DNA of 64,000 nucleotides from Pseudomonas resinovorans NBRC 106553 (lineage in GTDB: Bacteria > Pseudomonadota > Gammaproteobacteria > Pseudomonadales > Pseudomonadaceae): the NCBI RefSeq assembly GCF_000412695.1, contig NC_021499.1, positions 2,852,001 through 2,916,000 on the forward strand, given 5' to 3'. The translations under genes were made by a program, and so were the position numbers. The notes under the pieces were generated by a model, which searched no databases, was not told the origin of the DNA, and saw nothing but the letters and a program-made list of their open reading frames with translations. Position 1 is the stretch's first letter; the number at the start of each line of letters is the position of its first letter. This document shows, one piece after another, positions 35,474-44,072 of the stretch.

Positions 35474-36436
35474 TTACAGGTCCAGGGTGAGGGTGGCGGT
35501 GCGCGCGCGGGACACGCAGACCATCATCACGTTGTTGCGCGCGCGTTCGGCGTCGGTGAGCAGCATGTCGCGGTGGTCCACTTCGCCCGCCAGCACCCGC
35601 GTCTCGCACATGCCGCACACCCCCTGCTCGCAGGAGGTGGACACGCTGCAGCCGGCGTCGCGCAGGGCCTGCAACACGCTGCGGTCGTCCGCCACCGGCA
35701 CTTCCATGCCGCTGCGGGCGAGGATCAAGGTGAGGCCCTGGCCATTGGCGGCGCCGGGCGCCGGGGCGGCCGGGGCGAAACGCTCCAGGTGCAGGCGCTC
35801 GGCCAGGCCTTCCACCGCGAAGCGCTCGCTGAGCGCGTCCAGCAGCGGCGCCGGGCCGCAGCTGTAGGTGTGGCGGTCGTCGGCGGCCAGGGCGGCGATG
35901 GCTTCCAGGTCCAGCAGACCGGTTTCGTCCGCCGGCTGGATGGATACCCGCTCGCCGCCCAGGGCCAGCAGCTCGTCGATGAAGGCCATGGAACGGCGCG
36001 AACGGCCGCCGTAGACCAGCTGCCAGTCGGCGCCGGCGCGCTCGGCCGCGCGGGCCATGGCGAGGATCGGCGTGATGCCGATCCCCCCCGCGACGAACAG
36101 GTAGCGCTGGCCCGCTTCCAGCGGGAAGGCGTTGCGCGGGCCACGGATGGCAATGCGCTGGCCCACCCGCAGGCCATCGTGCACCTCTCGCGAACCGCCG
36201 CGACCCTTGGCCTCCAGCAGCACCGCGACGCACAGGCGCGTGTTATCCAACGGGTCGCCGCACAGCGAGTACTGGCGCACCAGACCCGAGGGCAGCAGCA
36301 GGTCGATGTGCGCCCCCGGGTTCCATGCCGGCAAGGGCGTGCGCTCCGGTGCGCGCAGTTCGAGGGAGATCACCCCTTCGGCTTCCAGCCGCATGCCAGT
36401 GACCTGTACCTCGAGCTGTGCAGCCAGGGCGCTCAC
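35474..36436 (-). CDS. Rieske oxygenase reductase, VanB/phthalate dioxygenase reductase type
   Basis: Passes electrons from NADH through flavin and a plant-type 2Fe-2S cluster to the partner oxygenase. It has 320 residues: flavin domain with RQYSLCGDP (about 64-72), nucleotide domain with GGIGITPIL, and a C-terminal ferredoxin with the cysteines CEQGVCGMC plus the final VMMVCV. The start is GTG 36436, overlapping the oxygenase stop (GTGA). The pair is like vanAB, but the wider gene set differs from vanillate clusters, so I give no van symbols. Confidence 0.9.
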   Translation of the reverse strand: MSALAAQLEVQVTGMRLEAEGVISLELRAPERTPLPAWNPGAHIDLLLPSGLVRQYSLCGDPLDNTRLCVAVLLEAKGRGGSREVHDGLRVGQRIAIRGPRNAFPLEAGQRYLFVAGGIGITPILAMARAAERAGADWQLVYGGRSRRSMAFIDELLALGGERVSIQPADETGLLDLEAIAALAADDRHTYSCGPAPLLDALSERFAVEGLAERLHLERFAPAAPAPGAANGQGLTLILARSGMEVPVADDRSVLQALRDAGCSVSTSCEQGVCGMCETRVLAGEVDHRDMLLTDAERARNNVMMVCVSRARTATLTLDL

Positions 36437-37464
36437 GGCGCCACCCGCTGCTCGCCCACCAGGCGAACCGGCGCATGCTGGCCGCGCTCGATGAACTCGC
36501 GGAAGGCTCGGCGGTAGTTCATGGTGTAGAGGTCGGCGGCGGTGGAATGCTCGACATGGTTGCCGTCCCAGTCGATCTCGCGCGGGATGATGGTGGCGGC
36601 CACCGGCAGGTCTTCCAGGTACAGCAGCTCTTCCACGCGCAGGCATTCCTGCAGGTCGCCGCCGGTGTAGTCGCGGTCGTTGGCCACGGCCCAGAAGATC
36701 TTCACGTGGTCGTAGGCGATCGGGCAGGGGAAGCCGGCGACGATGCGCTTGCCCAGGCGCTCGTAGTCGTAGGTGATGGCCACCAGACCCGGCGCGACGA
36801 TGTGGTAGTTCATCATGCAGTCGCCGTCGTTGGCCCACTCGCCCTCGCAGGAGATCAGCGGGCGATCCATCCACACGTCCAGGCCTTCGCGGCGCACGTT
36901 CAGCGGCTCCACCTGCGGGTTGAGCTTGCCCATCATGCCGCGGTGGATGTAGGCGAAGTGCGCCACGTCACCGAAGTTCTCCACGGCCACGGCCACCCCG
37001 GTAGGCGAGTCCAGCGGTTCGGCGGCCAGCCACTCGAGGTTCAGCTCGCGCCATTCGGCCAGGTCGTAGAGATCGAACAGCGGCTCTTCCAGGGCGGTCC
37101 AGACATGCCCGTAGCGCTCCTGGCAGGCGAGGGTGCGGATGGCGGCGGCCTGGGGGATCTTGCACTGGTCTTCCAGGGCCGGGATGTGGCTGCACTTGCC
37201 GTTCTCGCCTGAGAACTGCCAGCCGTGGTACGGGCAGGCGATGTTCTCGCCATGCACCTCGCCCAGGGACAGGTCGGCGCCACGGTGGGGACAGCGGGCT
37301 TCCTGCACCACGACCTTGCCGGAGGCGGTGCGGTAGACCACCAGCTTCTCGCCCAGCAGGGTGGCGGACTGCGGCTTGTCCAGGTCGACGGAACGGGCAA
37401 CCGGGAACCACTGGCGGCGCATGGCCTGTTCGGCGCGCTGGCGTTGGGTCACTTCAGTAGTCAT
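36433..37464 (-). CDS. Rieske non-haem iron oxygenase, VanA-like
   Basis: A 343-residue terminal oxygenase. The Rieske cluster motifs CPHRGADL and CPYHGWQF lie in the first third, and the mononuclear iron site ENFGDVAHFAYIHRG carries the bridging Asp and two His. The family removes O- or N-methyl groups or hydroxylates aromatics. The neighbours (C45 amidase-type enzyme, SDR, permease) suggest oxidation of an amide- or amine-bearing compound, but the substrate is not known. Confidence 0.9.
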   Translation of the reverse strand: MTTEVTQRQRAEQAMRRQWFPVARSVDLDKPQSATLLGEKLVVYRTASGKVVVQEARCPHRGADLSLGEVHGENIACPYHGWQFSGENGKCSHIPALEDQCKIPQAAAIRTLACQERYGHVWTALEEPLFDLYDLAEWRELNLEWLAAEPLDSPTGVAVAVENFGDVAHFAYIHRGMMGKLNPQVEPLNVRREGLDVWMDRPLISCEGEWANDGDCMMNYHIVAPGLVAITYDYERLGKRIVAGFPCPIAYDHVKIFWAVANDRDYTGGDLQECLRVEELLYLEDLPVAATIIPREIDWDGNHVEHSTAADLYTMNYRRAFREFIERGQHAPVRLVGEQRVAP

Positions 37465-37493
37465 GGGATTTCCTCACAGGTTGTTCTTGTTGT

Positions 37494-38309
37494 TCAGATG
37501 CCGACGACCAGGGCGCCGCCGTTGACCGGCAGGGCCTGGCCGGTGATGAAGGCGGCTTCGTCGGAGGCGAGGAAGGCCACGGCGGCGGCGATTTCCTCGG
37601 GATGGACCAGTCGGCCCAGGGGGATGGCGGCCTTCTCGGCCTCGATGTACTCGTCGGGCACCATGCGGGTGAGGATGGCGCCGGGGGTGATGGCGTTGAC
37701 CAGGATGCCCTCGCCGACGAACTCCTTGGCCAGGGTCTTCATCAGGCCCAACTGGCCGGCCTTGGACACCATGTAGGCGTAGGAATGGCCGTCCGGCACC
37801 TGGCCCCACTGCGAGTTGATGAAGATCACCCGGGGCGCGCGGCTCTTGCGCAGGTGCGGCAGCGCCGCACGGGTGAGGAACAGCGGGGCGCGGATGTTGA
37901 TCGACAGCAGGCGGTCGAAGTTGGCGTCGTCGGTCTCTTCCAGGCCGGTCATGGAATAGATCAGGCCGGCGTTGTGCACGAGGATGTCGAGCCCGCCCAG
38001 TCGTTCGGCCACCGAGGCCACCAGGCGCTCGGCCAGGCCGCGGTCGGTGATGTCGGCGGCGATCGCTATGGCCTTGCCGCCGGCGTCAATGATTTCCAGC
38101 GCGGTGGCCTGCGCCACGTCGGCATCGATGTCGACGATCGCCACCGCCGCGCCACGGGCCGCCAGCAGGCGGGCGTGGGCACGGCCGGCGCCGCGGCCGG
38201 CTCCGGTGACGAGGGCGACGCGGCCTTCCAGGCGTTGGGCGGCCGGCGACAGGGCGAGCACCGCCTCGGGCGCCTGGGTAGCCAGGGCCCCTTGGGTTGC
38301 AGCAGTCAT
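37494..38309 (-). CDS. SDR family oxidoreductase
   Basis: A 271-residue classical short-chain dehydrogenase with a 28-residue N-terminal extension. TGAGRGAG is at 35-42, HNAG at 112-115, catalytic Ser166 and Tyr179-x3-Lys183 (YAYMVSK). The Asp60 after the second strand favours NAD(H). It lies 29 bp before the Rieske gene in the same run and probably oxidises or reduces a hydroxyl group in the unknown pathway. Confidence 0.9.
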   Translation of the reverse strand: MTAATQGALATQAPEAVLALSPAAQRLEGRVALVTGAGRGAGRAHARLLAARGAAVAIVDIDADVAQATALEIIDAGGKAIAIAADITDRGLAERLVASVAERLGGLDILVHNAGLIYSMTGLEETDDANFDRLLSINIRAPLFLTRAALPHLRKSRAPRVIFINSQWGQVPDGHSYAYMVSKAGQLGLMKTLAKEFVGEGILVNAITPGAILTRMVPDEYIEAEKAAIPLGRLVHPEEIAAAVAFLASDEAAFITGQALPVNGGALVVGI

Positions 38310-38333
38310 GGGGTTTCTCCGATAGCGGGTGGG

Positions 38334-38750
38334 TCAGACGGTCTTGTGCGGCTGGGTGACGTAGAACATGTTGCCGTCCGGGTCGAACATCGGGCGGTAG
38401 CGGTAGTGGGTGCCGTTGGGGTGCTGCCACTCGATGGGCTCGGCGGTCACCCATTCCACCTTGCCGTCCAGGTAGTCGATGGCGGCGTCGAGGTTCTCAA
38501 CCTCGAAGGCGAAGGAGTCGAAGCCCGGCTTGTCTTCCAGGTTCACCGCGGTGCGGCGCTCCACCGGGGTGTCGTTGGTGGTGTGGAAGATGTACAGGGT
38601 GACGTTGCCCATTTCGATGGCGGCCCACTTCTCTTCAGCCACGTAGGGCAGGAAGAAACCCAGGCCCAGGGTGCCGTGGTAGAAGTCCACCAGGCGCTGC
38701 ACGTCGGGGGTGAGGATGTCCATGTTGTCGAGGCGTTTGAGCTTGAGCAT
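38334..38750 (-). CDS. VOC family protein without the usual metal ligands
   Basis: A 138-residue glyoxalase/bleomycin-resistance fold. Positions that usually bind metal look replaced: LDNMDI at the first strand, FDSFAF at the centre and DPDGNMFYV at the last strand, where His, His and Glu would be expected. It therefore may be a binding protein or a metal-free isomerase rather than a dioxygenase. GGAG precedes ATG 38750. Function in the run unknown. Confidence 0.8.
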   Translation of the reverse strand: MLKLKRLDNMDILTPDVQRLVDFYHGTLGLGFFLPYVAEEKWAAIEMGNVTLYIFHTTNDTPVERRTAVNLEDKPGFDSFAFEVENLDAAIDYLDGKVEWVTAEPIEWQHPNGTHYRYRPMFDPDGNMFYVTQPHKTV

Positions 38751-38779
38751 GGGAATGGCTCCGTTGTTGTTGTCGGGGG

Positions 38780-39832
38780 TTAGAGGTGACGGCAGGGGCC
38801 GCCGGGCAGCGCCTGCAGCGTGCCGGCGAGCACATCGAGGGTGATGCTGGCGAGGGTCGCGTACTGGCCGGTCTGCGGCAGGTCCGCCGCCGGGTGGCAG
38901 CACAGCGCACCGGTGCTGCCCAGGTGGCTGTTCAGCGCCGTGAGCAGGTCATGGGTTTCGAGCCCGGCACGCCCGGCCAGGCGCCGGCGCAGCAGGTCGT
39001 AGCGCACCAGGGTGTCCGGGTAGGCCGCAGGCTCGGTGTCGAACGGCCGCACCGCTTCGGCCAGGAAGTGGTTGGTGTGGATCAACAGCCCGTTGTCGTC
39101 CGGGAACACCAGGGCCGGGCCGCCGGGGTGCAGCTCCACCGACACCGCCGCGCTGGCGCCTTCCACCGCCGCCACCAGGGTCAGCACGCTGGAGGCGGAA
39201 ACCCCGGCGGCGTGGCACAGCAGCATGGCCTGGTTGATGTCGCCGCAGCTGTCGAGGATCCAGCGCGACAGCACGTGCACCGGCACGCCGATGCGCTCGC
39301 CGTCGCGCTGGTGGTGAAGGATGTTGAAGTGGGTGCCGAGCCCACGGTTGTTCACCCCCGGTTTGCCGACGATGCCGAACTCGGTGACGGTGGTGGTCAG
39401 GCGGCCATCGGCATGGGGAATCTCCCAGGTCAGCCAGGTATCGGCGAACTCGGCGTACCAGTCCCAGGTCTGCGCCGTCACCGGCGCACCGAAGGGGTTG
39501 GCCTGGACCACCGTGGAGCATTCGCCGCGCAGTTGCGCGCCGAGGTAGGCGAGGATCTCGGTACGGGCGTTGATCGCGCCGATGAACTCGGCGTCGATCC
39601 CCGCGCCCTCGGCAATGCCGAGGATTTCTTCGTGCAACGGCGCGGCGAAGGCGGCGATCTGCTCCAGCGCCTGGGCGCCGAGGGCGCCCACGTCATAGGG
39701 GCGGGTGGCGACACGCTGGAACAGGCCTTGGTAATTGCTCACCGTCATGGCGATCTGGCGGGCGTGGGCGTCGCCGAATTCACGGCCGCGCTCGCGCGGC
39801 GCAAGGACGCTGGAGCGGAACAGGATGCTCAT
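38780..39832 (-). CDS. C45 family autoproteolytic acyltransferase/hydrolase
   Basis: A 350-residue Ntn-hydrolase like isopenicillin-N acyltransferase. The probable nucleophile is the Cys of RGECSTVV (about residue 105), freed by self-cleavage in family members; TWDWYAEF and the Asn of NNRGLGTHFN follow in the expected order. Bacterial members hydrolyse or form amides of acyl groups. Its ATG overlaps the stop of the deacetylase-fold gene, so both are made together. An N-acyl or amide substrate for the pathway is the natural inference. Confidence 0.82.
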   Translation of the reverse strand: MSILFRSSVLAPRERGREFGDAHARQIAMTVSNYQGLFQRVATRPYDVGALGAQALEQIAAFAAPLHEEILGIAEGAGIDAEFIGAINARTEILAYLGAQLRGECSTVVQANPFGAPVTAQTWDWYAEFADTWLTWEIPHADGRLTTTVTEFGIVGKPGVNNRGLGTHFNILHHQRDGERIGVPVHVLSRWILDSCGDINQAMLLCHAAGVSASSVLTLVAAVEGASAAVSVELHPGGPALVFPDDNGLLIHTNHFLAEAVRPFDTEPAAYPDTLVRYDLLRRRLAGRAGLETHDLLTALNSHLGSTGALCCHPAADLPQTGQYATLASITLDVLAGTLQALPGGPCRHL

Positions 39833-40668
39833 CAGGCCACCTTCTTCAGTTGCGGTTCGACCTGGCGGGCCACTTCGTCCAGGCGCGCGAACCAGACATC
39901 GCCGTCGCTGACCATGCGCTCCACCAGGCGCTCCAGCTGCTCGAAGCGGGCGGCGCGGCCGATCACTTCCGGGTGCATGGTGAAGCTGGTGTGGCGGCCG
40001 TCGCGGCGGGCCGACTCGTACTCGGCCAGCCAGGTGTCGGCGAGGGTGCGCGGGTGGGTGAAGTTGCCGCCGTTGTCGATGCCCCAGCCGAACATCGGCC
40101 AGTCATCCAGGGACCAGTGCACCGGCAGTTCTAGGATCGACTGGCCGTTCCAGGTCTCGAAGTAGGGGCGGTCGTCGCCCATGCAGCTGGAGTCGTAGAC
40201 GAAGCCCTTGGCCAGGACCAGCTCGAAGGTCTCCGGGGTCAGCTCCCAGGAGGAGGAACGGTAGCCGGCGGGTTTCGGCGCGCCGGCCCGGGCCAGGGCG
40301 TCCAGCCCCCGTTCCATTTCTTCCAGCTGCTGCTCGGCCGAGATGCGGTCGCTGCGCAGGTGCATATGGCCGTGGTGGCCCACTTCGTGGCCATCGGCGA
40401 GCAGTTGCTCCACCAGCTGCGGATGCAGGTCGGCGGTGTGGCCGGGCACGAAGAAGGTGGCGCGGATACGGTGCCGGCGCAGCAGTTCGAGGATGCGCGG
40501 TACGCCACGGGTGACGCCGAAGCGGCCCTCGGAGAGGCTGGTCAGGCGGCGCGCGAAGCTGGGGCCCTCGCCCAGCAGTCCGGCTTCGGCGTCCACGTCG
40601 AAGGTCAGTGAAACGGCGACAGGGCACTTGTTCGGCCACTGCACGTGGGCCTTGTTATCGATGCTCAT
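39832..40668 (-). CDS. polysaccharide deacetylase-fold hydrolase (PuuE/HpPgdA-like)
   Basis: A 278-residue NodB-homology enzyme. Metal site: LTFDVDAE (Asp) and HHGHMHLR (His and His). No signal peptide, so it is cytoplasmic and unlikely to act on peptidoglycan. Cytoplasmic relatives include allantoinase PuuE and cyclic-imide hydrolases, so C-N bond hydrolysis of a cyclic amide or imide is plausible here. AGGA precedes ATG 40668. The stop overlaps the C45 gene (ATGA). Confidence 0.82.
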   Translation of the reverse strand: MSIDNKAHVQWPNKCPVAVSLTFDVDAEAGLLGEGPSFARRLTSLSEGRFGVTRGVPRILELLRRHRIRATFFVPGHTADLHPQLVEQLLADGHEVGHHGHMHLRSDRISAEQQLEEMERGLDALARAGAPKPAGYRSSSWELTPETFELVLAKGFVYDSSCMGDDRPYFETWNGQSILELPVHWSLDDWPMFGWGIDNGGNFTHPRTLADTWLAEYESARRDGRHTSFTMHPEVIGRAARFEQLERLVERMVSDGDVWFARLDEVARQVEPQLKKVA

Positions 40669-40697
40669 CAGGGCGGTTCCTAGTTGAGGTGCGGTTA

Positions 40698-42113
40698 TCA
40701 GTGAAAGGGCGCGGCGGCGGGCTGGGCCCGGTCCTGCAGGCGACGCAGGAAATACAGCACCTGGGACAGGGCGAGCACGGCGATGGCGATGCCGACTTCC
40801 TTCAGGCCGCCGTAGCCGGTGATGGAGGCGCTGGTGGTGCCGACCACCAGGATCAGTCCGTCGAACAGCACCAGGCCCACGGCGATGGCGACCCAACCAC
40901 GGCCCAGGCGGATCGGCCGGGCGGCCTCGGGACGGTCCTTGCGCAGCACCACGAAACCGGCCACCGCCAGCAGGTGGGCGAGGACGTAGCCGACGTTGCC
41001 GGCGACTATCACCGCCAGGGCATTGCCCACGAACAGCACCAGGGCGACGTTGATCAGCAACTGCACGGTGACGGCGCGAGCCGGTACGCCGGCGCGGTTG
41101 AGGGTGCCGAACTGGCGCACGGTCAGGCCGTCCAGCGAACTCTGGTAGAGGGCGCGGCCGGCGTCGGCGGTGCCCATCACCGAGAGCACCAGGATGCCGG
41201 CGATCAGCACCAGGGTGATCAGCGCGGCGCCACCGCCCAGCAGCACCTGGGCGCCGATCTGGAGGAAGCCGTAGGGGTGCTCGGCCAGGGTTTTTTCACC
41301 CAGCAGGCCAGCCAGGCCCAGCGGGGTCAGGGTGAACACCAGCAGCAGGATCAGCGCGGAGATACGCAGGGCCTTGCGGGTATCCGGCACGGTGTCGCGG
41401 AACTCCGGGATGAAGGAGGCGGCGGCTTCCACCGCATAGGCCGACCAGGCCATCACGAACAGCCAGGCCAGGACGGTGCGCAGGCCGGCGGCGTCGGCGC
41501 TGATGCCCCAGCTGAAGCTGGCGGTGCTCCAGCCGCTGGCGAGGAAGCTGCCGCTGAATATCAGCACCGGGATCATCAGCAGCACGCCGGCGGCGGTGAT
41601 GATGATCATGGTGAAGCGCAGGTTGACCATGGACAGGGCCCAGGAGAACAGCGCCACGCCCAGTGCGATCAGCTGCGGCAGGTCCAGCTGCATCACGCCG
41701 ATATCGAGGCTGTAGCTGGCGTTGGGGAAGAACTGTTCGGTGAGGATCTGCGCCACCGCCAGGCCCCAGATCGCCGGCGCGGTGGCCCAGGCGAACCAGT
41801 AGGCGTAAGTGGCCAGCGGGCCGAGGCAGGGGATGCGCCGGCTCCAGGCTTCGTTGGCGTAGAGGGCGATGCCGCCGGACTTGTCGCCGAACATGGCGCC
41901 CATTTCCGAATAGAGCCAGTTGTGCAGCACGGCGACCACGGCGATCAGCGCCCAGAGGGCGATGGCGGCCCAGGCACCGATGGCGCCGATGGAGTAGCCG
42001 AGGCCGACGAACAGGGCCGCCGGGAGGCTCAGGGTGATGGCCACCCCATCCCACCAGCGAATGGTCTTGGCAAGTGCCGCGGAGTGTCCGGAGCCTGGAT
42101 TGGCCTGTTGCAT
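40698..42113 (-). CDS. APC family amino acid/amine permease
   Basis: A 471-residue inner-membrane protein with about 12 helices. The first helix region is IRWWDGVAITLSLPAALFVGLGYSIG. It probably imports the pathway substrate, which by family would be an amino acid, amine or amide-like compound. I chose ATG 42113 because GAGG lies 9 bp upstream; in-frame ATGs at 42119 and 42128 are closer to or beyond that site. First gene of the ten-gene run; the promoter carries the 16-bp direct repeat. Confidence 0.85.
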   Translation of the reverse strand: MQQANPGSGHSAALAKTIRWWDGVAITLSLPAALFVGLGYSIGAIGAWAAIALWALIAVVAVLHNWLYSEMGAMFGDKSGGIALYANEAWSRRIPCLGPLATYAYWFAWATAPAIWGLAVAQILTEQFFPNASYSLDIGVMQLDLPQLIALGVALFSWALSMVNLRFTMIIITAAGVLLMIPVLIFSGSFLASGWSTASFSWGISADAAGLRTVLAWLFVMAWSAYAVEAAASFIPEFRDTVPDTRKALRISALILLLVFTLTPLGLAGLLGEKTLAEHPYGFLQIGAQVLLGGGAALITLVLIAGILVLSVMGTADAGRALYQSSLDGLTVRQFGTLNRAGVPARAVTVQLLINVALVLFVGNALAVIVAGNVGYVLAHLLAVAGFVVLRKDRPEAARPIRLGRGWVAIAVGLVLFDGLILVVGTTSASITGYGGLKEVGIAIAVLALSQVLYFLRRLQDRAQPAAAPFH

Positions 42114-42211
42114 GTGCATCGCCCTCATCTTGTGTCGTGTTTTGTTGTTGGGTCGCGCGATGAGTTGATGCTAAGTCGTTTATTTGCGCATGTATACGTT
42201 TATGTCGATTT

Positions 42212-42258
42212 AAAATACGCATTGCGCAATATGAGTGTAATAAAAATACGCATTGCGC
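42212..42258. promoter_or_regulatory. perfect 16-bp direct repeat, probable Lrp/AsnC operator
   Basis: AAAATACGCATTGCGC occurs at 42212-42227 and again at 42243-42258, a period of 31 bp (about three helical turns), with the inner palindrome ATTGCGCAAT at 42221-42230. It lies in the AT-rich promoter of the permease operon, next to the Lrp/AsnC gene at 42642. Confidence 0.65.
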
Positions 42259-42457
42259 CAAGATGGCACGGCGAATGCACCAGGACGGAACCCGGGCCGC
42301 AAGGCCCGTGCTTGAAGGGTCGGGGCAAATCAGTGGCAGGAAGGTGGAACACCTGTGCGCGAAAATGGCCTAGGTGGGATTGCGCAATGCGCGAAGGGAT
42401 TCAGTGGATTTTGCGCAGTTGGCGGATGAACGGCGGGGATTTCGGAGGGGTGGAGTC

Positions 42458-42516
42458 GTAGCCCGGATGAAATCCGGGAGCGTTGGTCGGGGTTTGCCCG
42501 GATTACATCCGGGGCT
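42458..42516. repeat. extragenic palindrome (GATGAAATCCGGG family)
   Basis: GCCCGGATGAAATCCGGG and an opposing CCCGGATTACATCCGGGG arm. Related to 16335-16378. The 42114-42641 gap otherwise holds the Lrp-type repeat, the hairpin at 42523 and one REP arm (42607-42626); I see no gene. Confidence 0.6.
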
Positions 42517-42522
42517 GGATCA

Positions 42523-42545
42523 CCCCTCTCCCTTCGGGAGAGGGG
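42523..42545. repeat. perfect hairpin CCCCTCTCCC/GGGAGAGGGG
   Basis: A 10-bp perfect stem with loop TTC. A common intergenic element in pseudomonads; no T tract. Confidence 0.6.
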
Positions 42546-42606
42546 ATGGCGGTGAGGGATGTATCGGCTCGATGGCGCACCTTAGGGATACGCGCGGGGC
42601 ACGATC

Positions 42607-42626
42607 ACGAATGAATTCGCTCCTAC
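42607..42626. repeat. single REP arm
   Basis: CGAATGAATTCGCTCCTAC is the inverted arm of the GTAGGAGCGAATTCATTCG family, just past the end of the Lrp/AsnC gene. Confidence 0.55.
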
Positions 42627-42641
42627 GAAAACGCTGCGCGA

Positions 42642-43112
42642 TCACTCTTCGGTCGATTGAACCGTGGGGATGGTGAAGCGGATCTTGTGCACCTTCACTT
42701 CCTGCATCACCCGCACTTCCTCCACGCCGGGCAGGCTGCGCACTTTCTGCTGCAGGGCCCAGAGGCTCTCGTCGTCGCGGCAGAGCACCTGCACGCAGAC
42801 ATCGGCGCTGCCTAGGGTGGTGGAGAGGTAGCTCACTTCGCTCCAGCGGCCGAGGGTGTCCACCACCCGGTCGTGGTCCTGGGGCGCCACGGAGACGAAG
42901 AACAGCGCCAGCTTGGCCTGGCCGAGCTTCGAGGGGTTGGTGAAGGCAAGGATCTGCAGGATGCCCTGGTCCTGCAGGCGCTTGACCCGGGTGCGCACCG
43001 TGGCTTCCGGCACCGAGAGGTTGCGGGCGACTTCGCGGAAGGCCCGGCGGCCATCTTCCTGGAGTTCGCGGACGATTTCGTAGTCCAGCGGGTCGAGAAT
43101 CGAGTTGGGCAT
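42642..43112 (-). CDS. Lrp/AsnC family transcriptional regulator
   Basis: A 156-residue protein. The N-terminal helix-turn-helix (about 5-60: LDYEIVRELQEDGRRAFREVARNLSV) is followed by the RAM/AsnC ligand domain (VSVAPQDHDRVVDTL, LPGVEEVRVMQEVKVHK). The start ATG 43112 is chosen because homology begins there; the ribosome site is weak (GGAA). It lies immediately upstream of the permease operon on the same strand. The direct repeat in between is its likely target and an amino-acid-like inducer its likely ligand (inference). Confidence 0.88.
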   Translation of the reverse strand: MPNSILDPLDYEIVRELQEDGRRAFREVARNLSVPEATVRTRVKRLQDQGILQILAFTNPSKLGQAKLALFFVSVAPQDHDRVVDTLGRWSEVSYLSTTLGSADVCVQVLCRDDESLWALQQKVRSLPGVEEVRVMQEVKVHKIRFTIPTVQSTEE

Positions 43113-43208
43113 CGGGACGGGGATTCCATGGCAGGGCCGTTGCGGCACAGGGCTCCGAGGCTACCAGATTTCCATCGATTCAGAAGCGCGTCGCGGCACA
43201 AGGGAGGG

Positions 43209-43236
43209 TGTGGGGGCGAATGAGTTCGCCCCCACA
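43209..43236. repeat. REP-like perfect hairpin (possible transcript end)
   Basis: TGTGGGGGCGAA-TGAG-TTCGCCCCCACA, a 12-bp perfect stem, between the methyltransferase stop and the Lrp gene. Confidence 0.65.
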
Positions 43237-43247
43237 GGTACTCCACC

Positions 43248-44072
43248 TCAGCGCCGGGTGATCACCACCTCCAGGTACTCGCTGGGAATGACCAGGGAAT
43301 CCGGCCCGGCGCGGTTGTAGCGCTCGAGCAGTTCCAGCAGGTCGCTTTCCAGGGCGGCGGCACCGTCGGCCGGCAGGGCGGCGAAGGCCTTGTGCACCGG
43401 TCCGTACCAGGTACGGAAGACTTCGAGGAAATGCGCCGGCGAGCGATAGCGGAAGTTGAACAGGCGCCGCGCCGCCGAGATTTCCCGGGCGCTGTCGTCG
43501 AACAGCTCGCGCAGGTTGGCTTCCACGCCCCAGCGTGACGGCGGCAGTACGCCGGGTGGCGGTGGCAGGTGACGGCCGAGGGTCTTGAACACCTGGCCGA
43601 TGAAGCCTTCCGGTGTCCAGTTCGCCAGGCCGATGCGTCCACCTGGGCGGCACACCCGGGCGAGTTCGGCGGCGGCCTTGGCCTGGTCGGGGGTGAACAT
43701 CACGCCGAAGGTGGACAGCACGACGTCGAAGCTGGCGTCGGCAAACGGCAGGTTCTCGGCGTCGGCACCCTGGAACTTCACGTCCAGGCGCTCGGCCTGG
43801 GCGCGCTCGCGGCCACGTTCCAGCAGGGCCGGCACATAGTCGGTGGAGGTCACCTGGCCGCCCCGGCGCGCGGCGGCCAGGGTGGCGTTGCCGTTGCCGG
43901 CGGCCACATCCAGCACGCGTTCGCCGTAGCGCAGGTCGCAGGCTTCGGCCAGCAATTCGCCGACCAGTTGCAGGGTGGTGCCGATCACGGCGTAGTCGCC
44001 GCTGGCCCAGGAGGCCATCTGCCGGCTTTTCAGTGCTTCAAGATCAGTTGCGGTGGTCATGGCGGGGCTCAT
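43248..44072 (-). CDS. class I SAM-dependent methyltransferase (UbiE-like)
   Basis: A 274-residue protein. The SAM-binding motif VLDVAAGNGNATLAAA (about 53-68), the second-strand acidic residue in TSTDYVP and ADAENLPFADASFDVVLS are typical of ubiquinone/menaquinone-type methyltransferases. I chose ATG 44072, which overlaps the DUF4242 stop (ATGA); a second ATG is at 44060. Substrate unknown. It shares an operon with the DUF4242 gene. Confidence 0.85.
   Translation of the reverse strand: MSPAMTTATDLEALKSRQMASWASGDYAVIGTTLQLVGELLAEACDLRYGERVLDVAAGNGNATLAAARRGGQVTSTDYVPALLERGRERAQAERLDVKFQGADAENLPFADASFDVVLSTFGVMFTPDQAKAAAELARVCRPGGRIGLANWTPEGFIGQVFKTLGRHLPPPPGVLPPSRWGVEANLRELFDDSAREISAARRLFNFRYRSPAHFLEVFRTWYGPVHKAFAALPADGAAALESDLLELLERYNRAGPDSLVIPSEYLEVVITRR

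Noticed and set aside
35474..38309. Naming the oxygenase/reductase pair vanAB
   Set aside because: Family resemblance is clear, but the operon (C45, deacetylase fold, APC permease) is unlike vanillate demethylase loci; substrate cannot be assigned.
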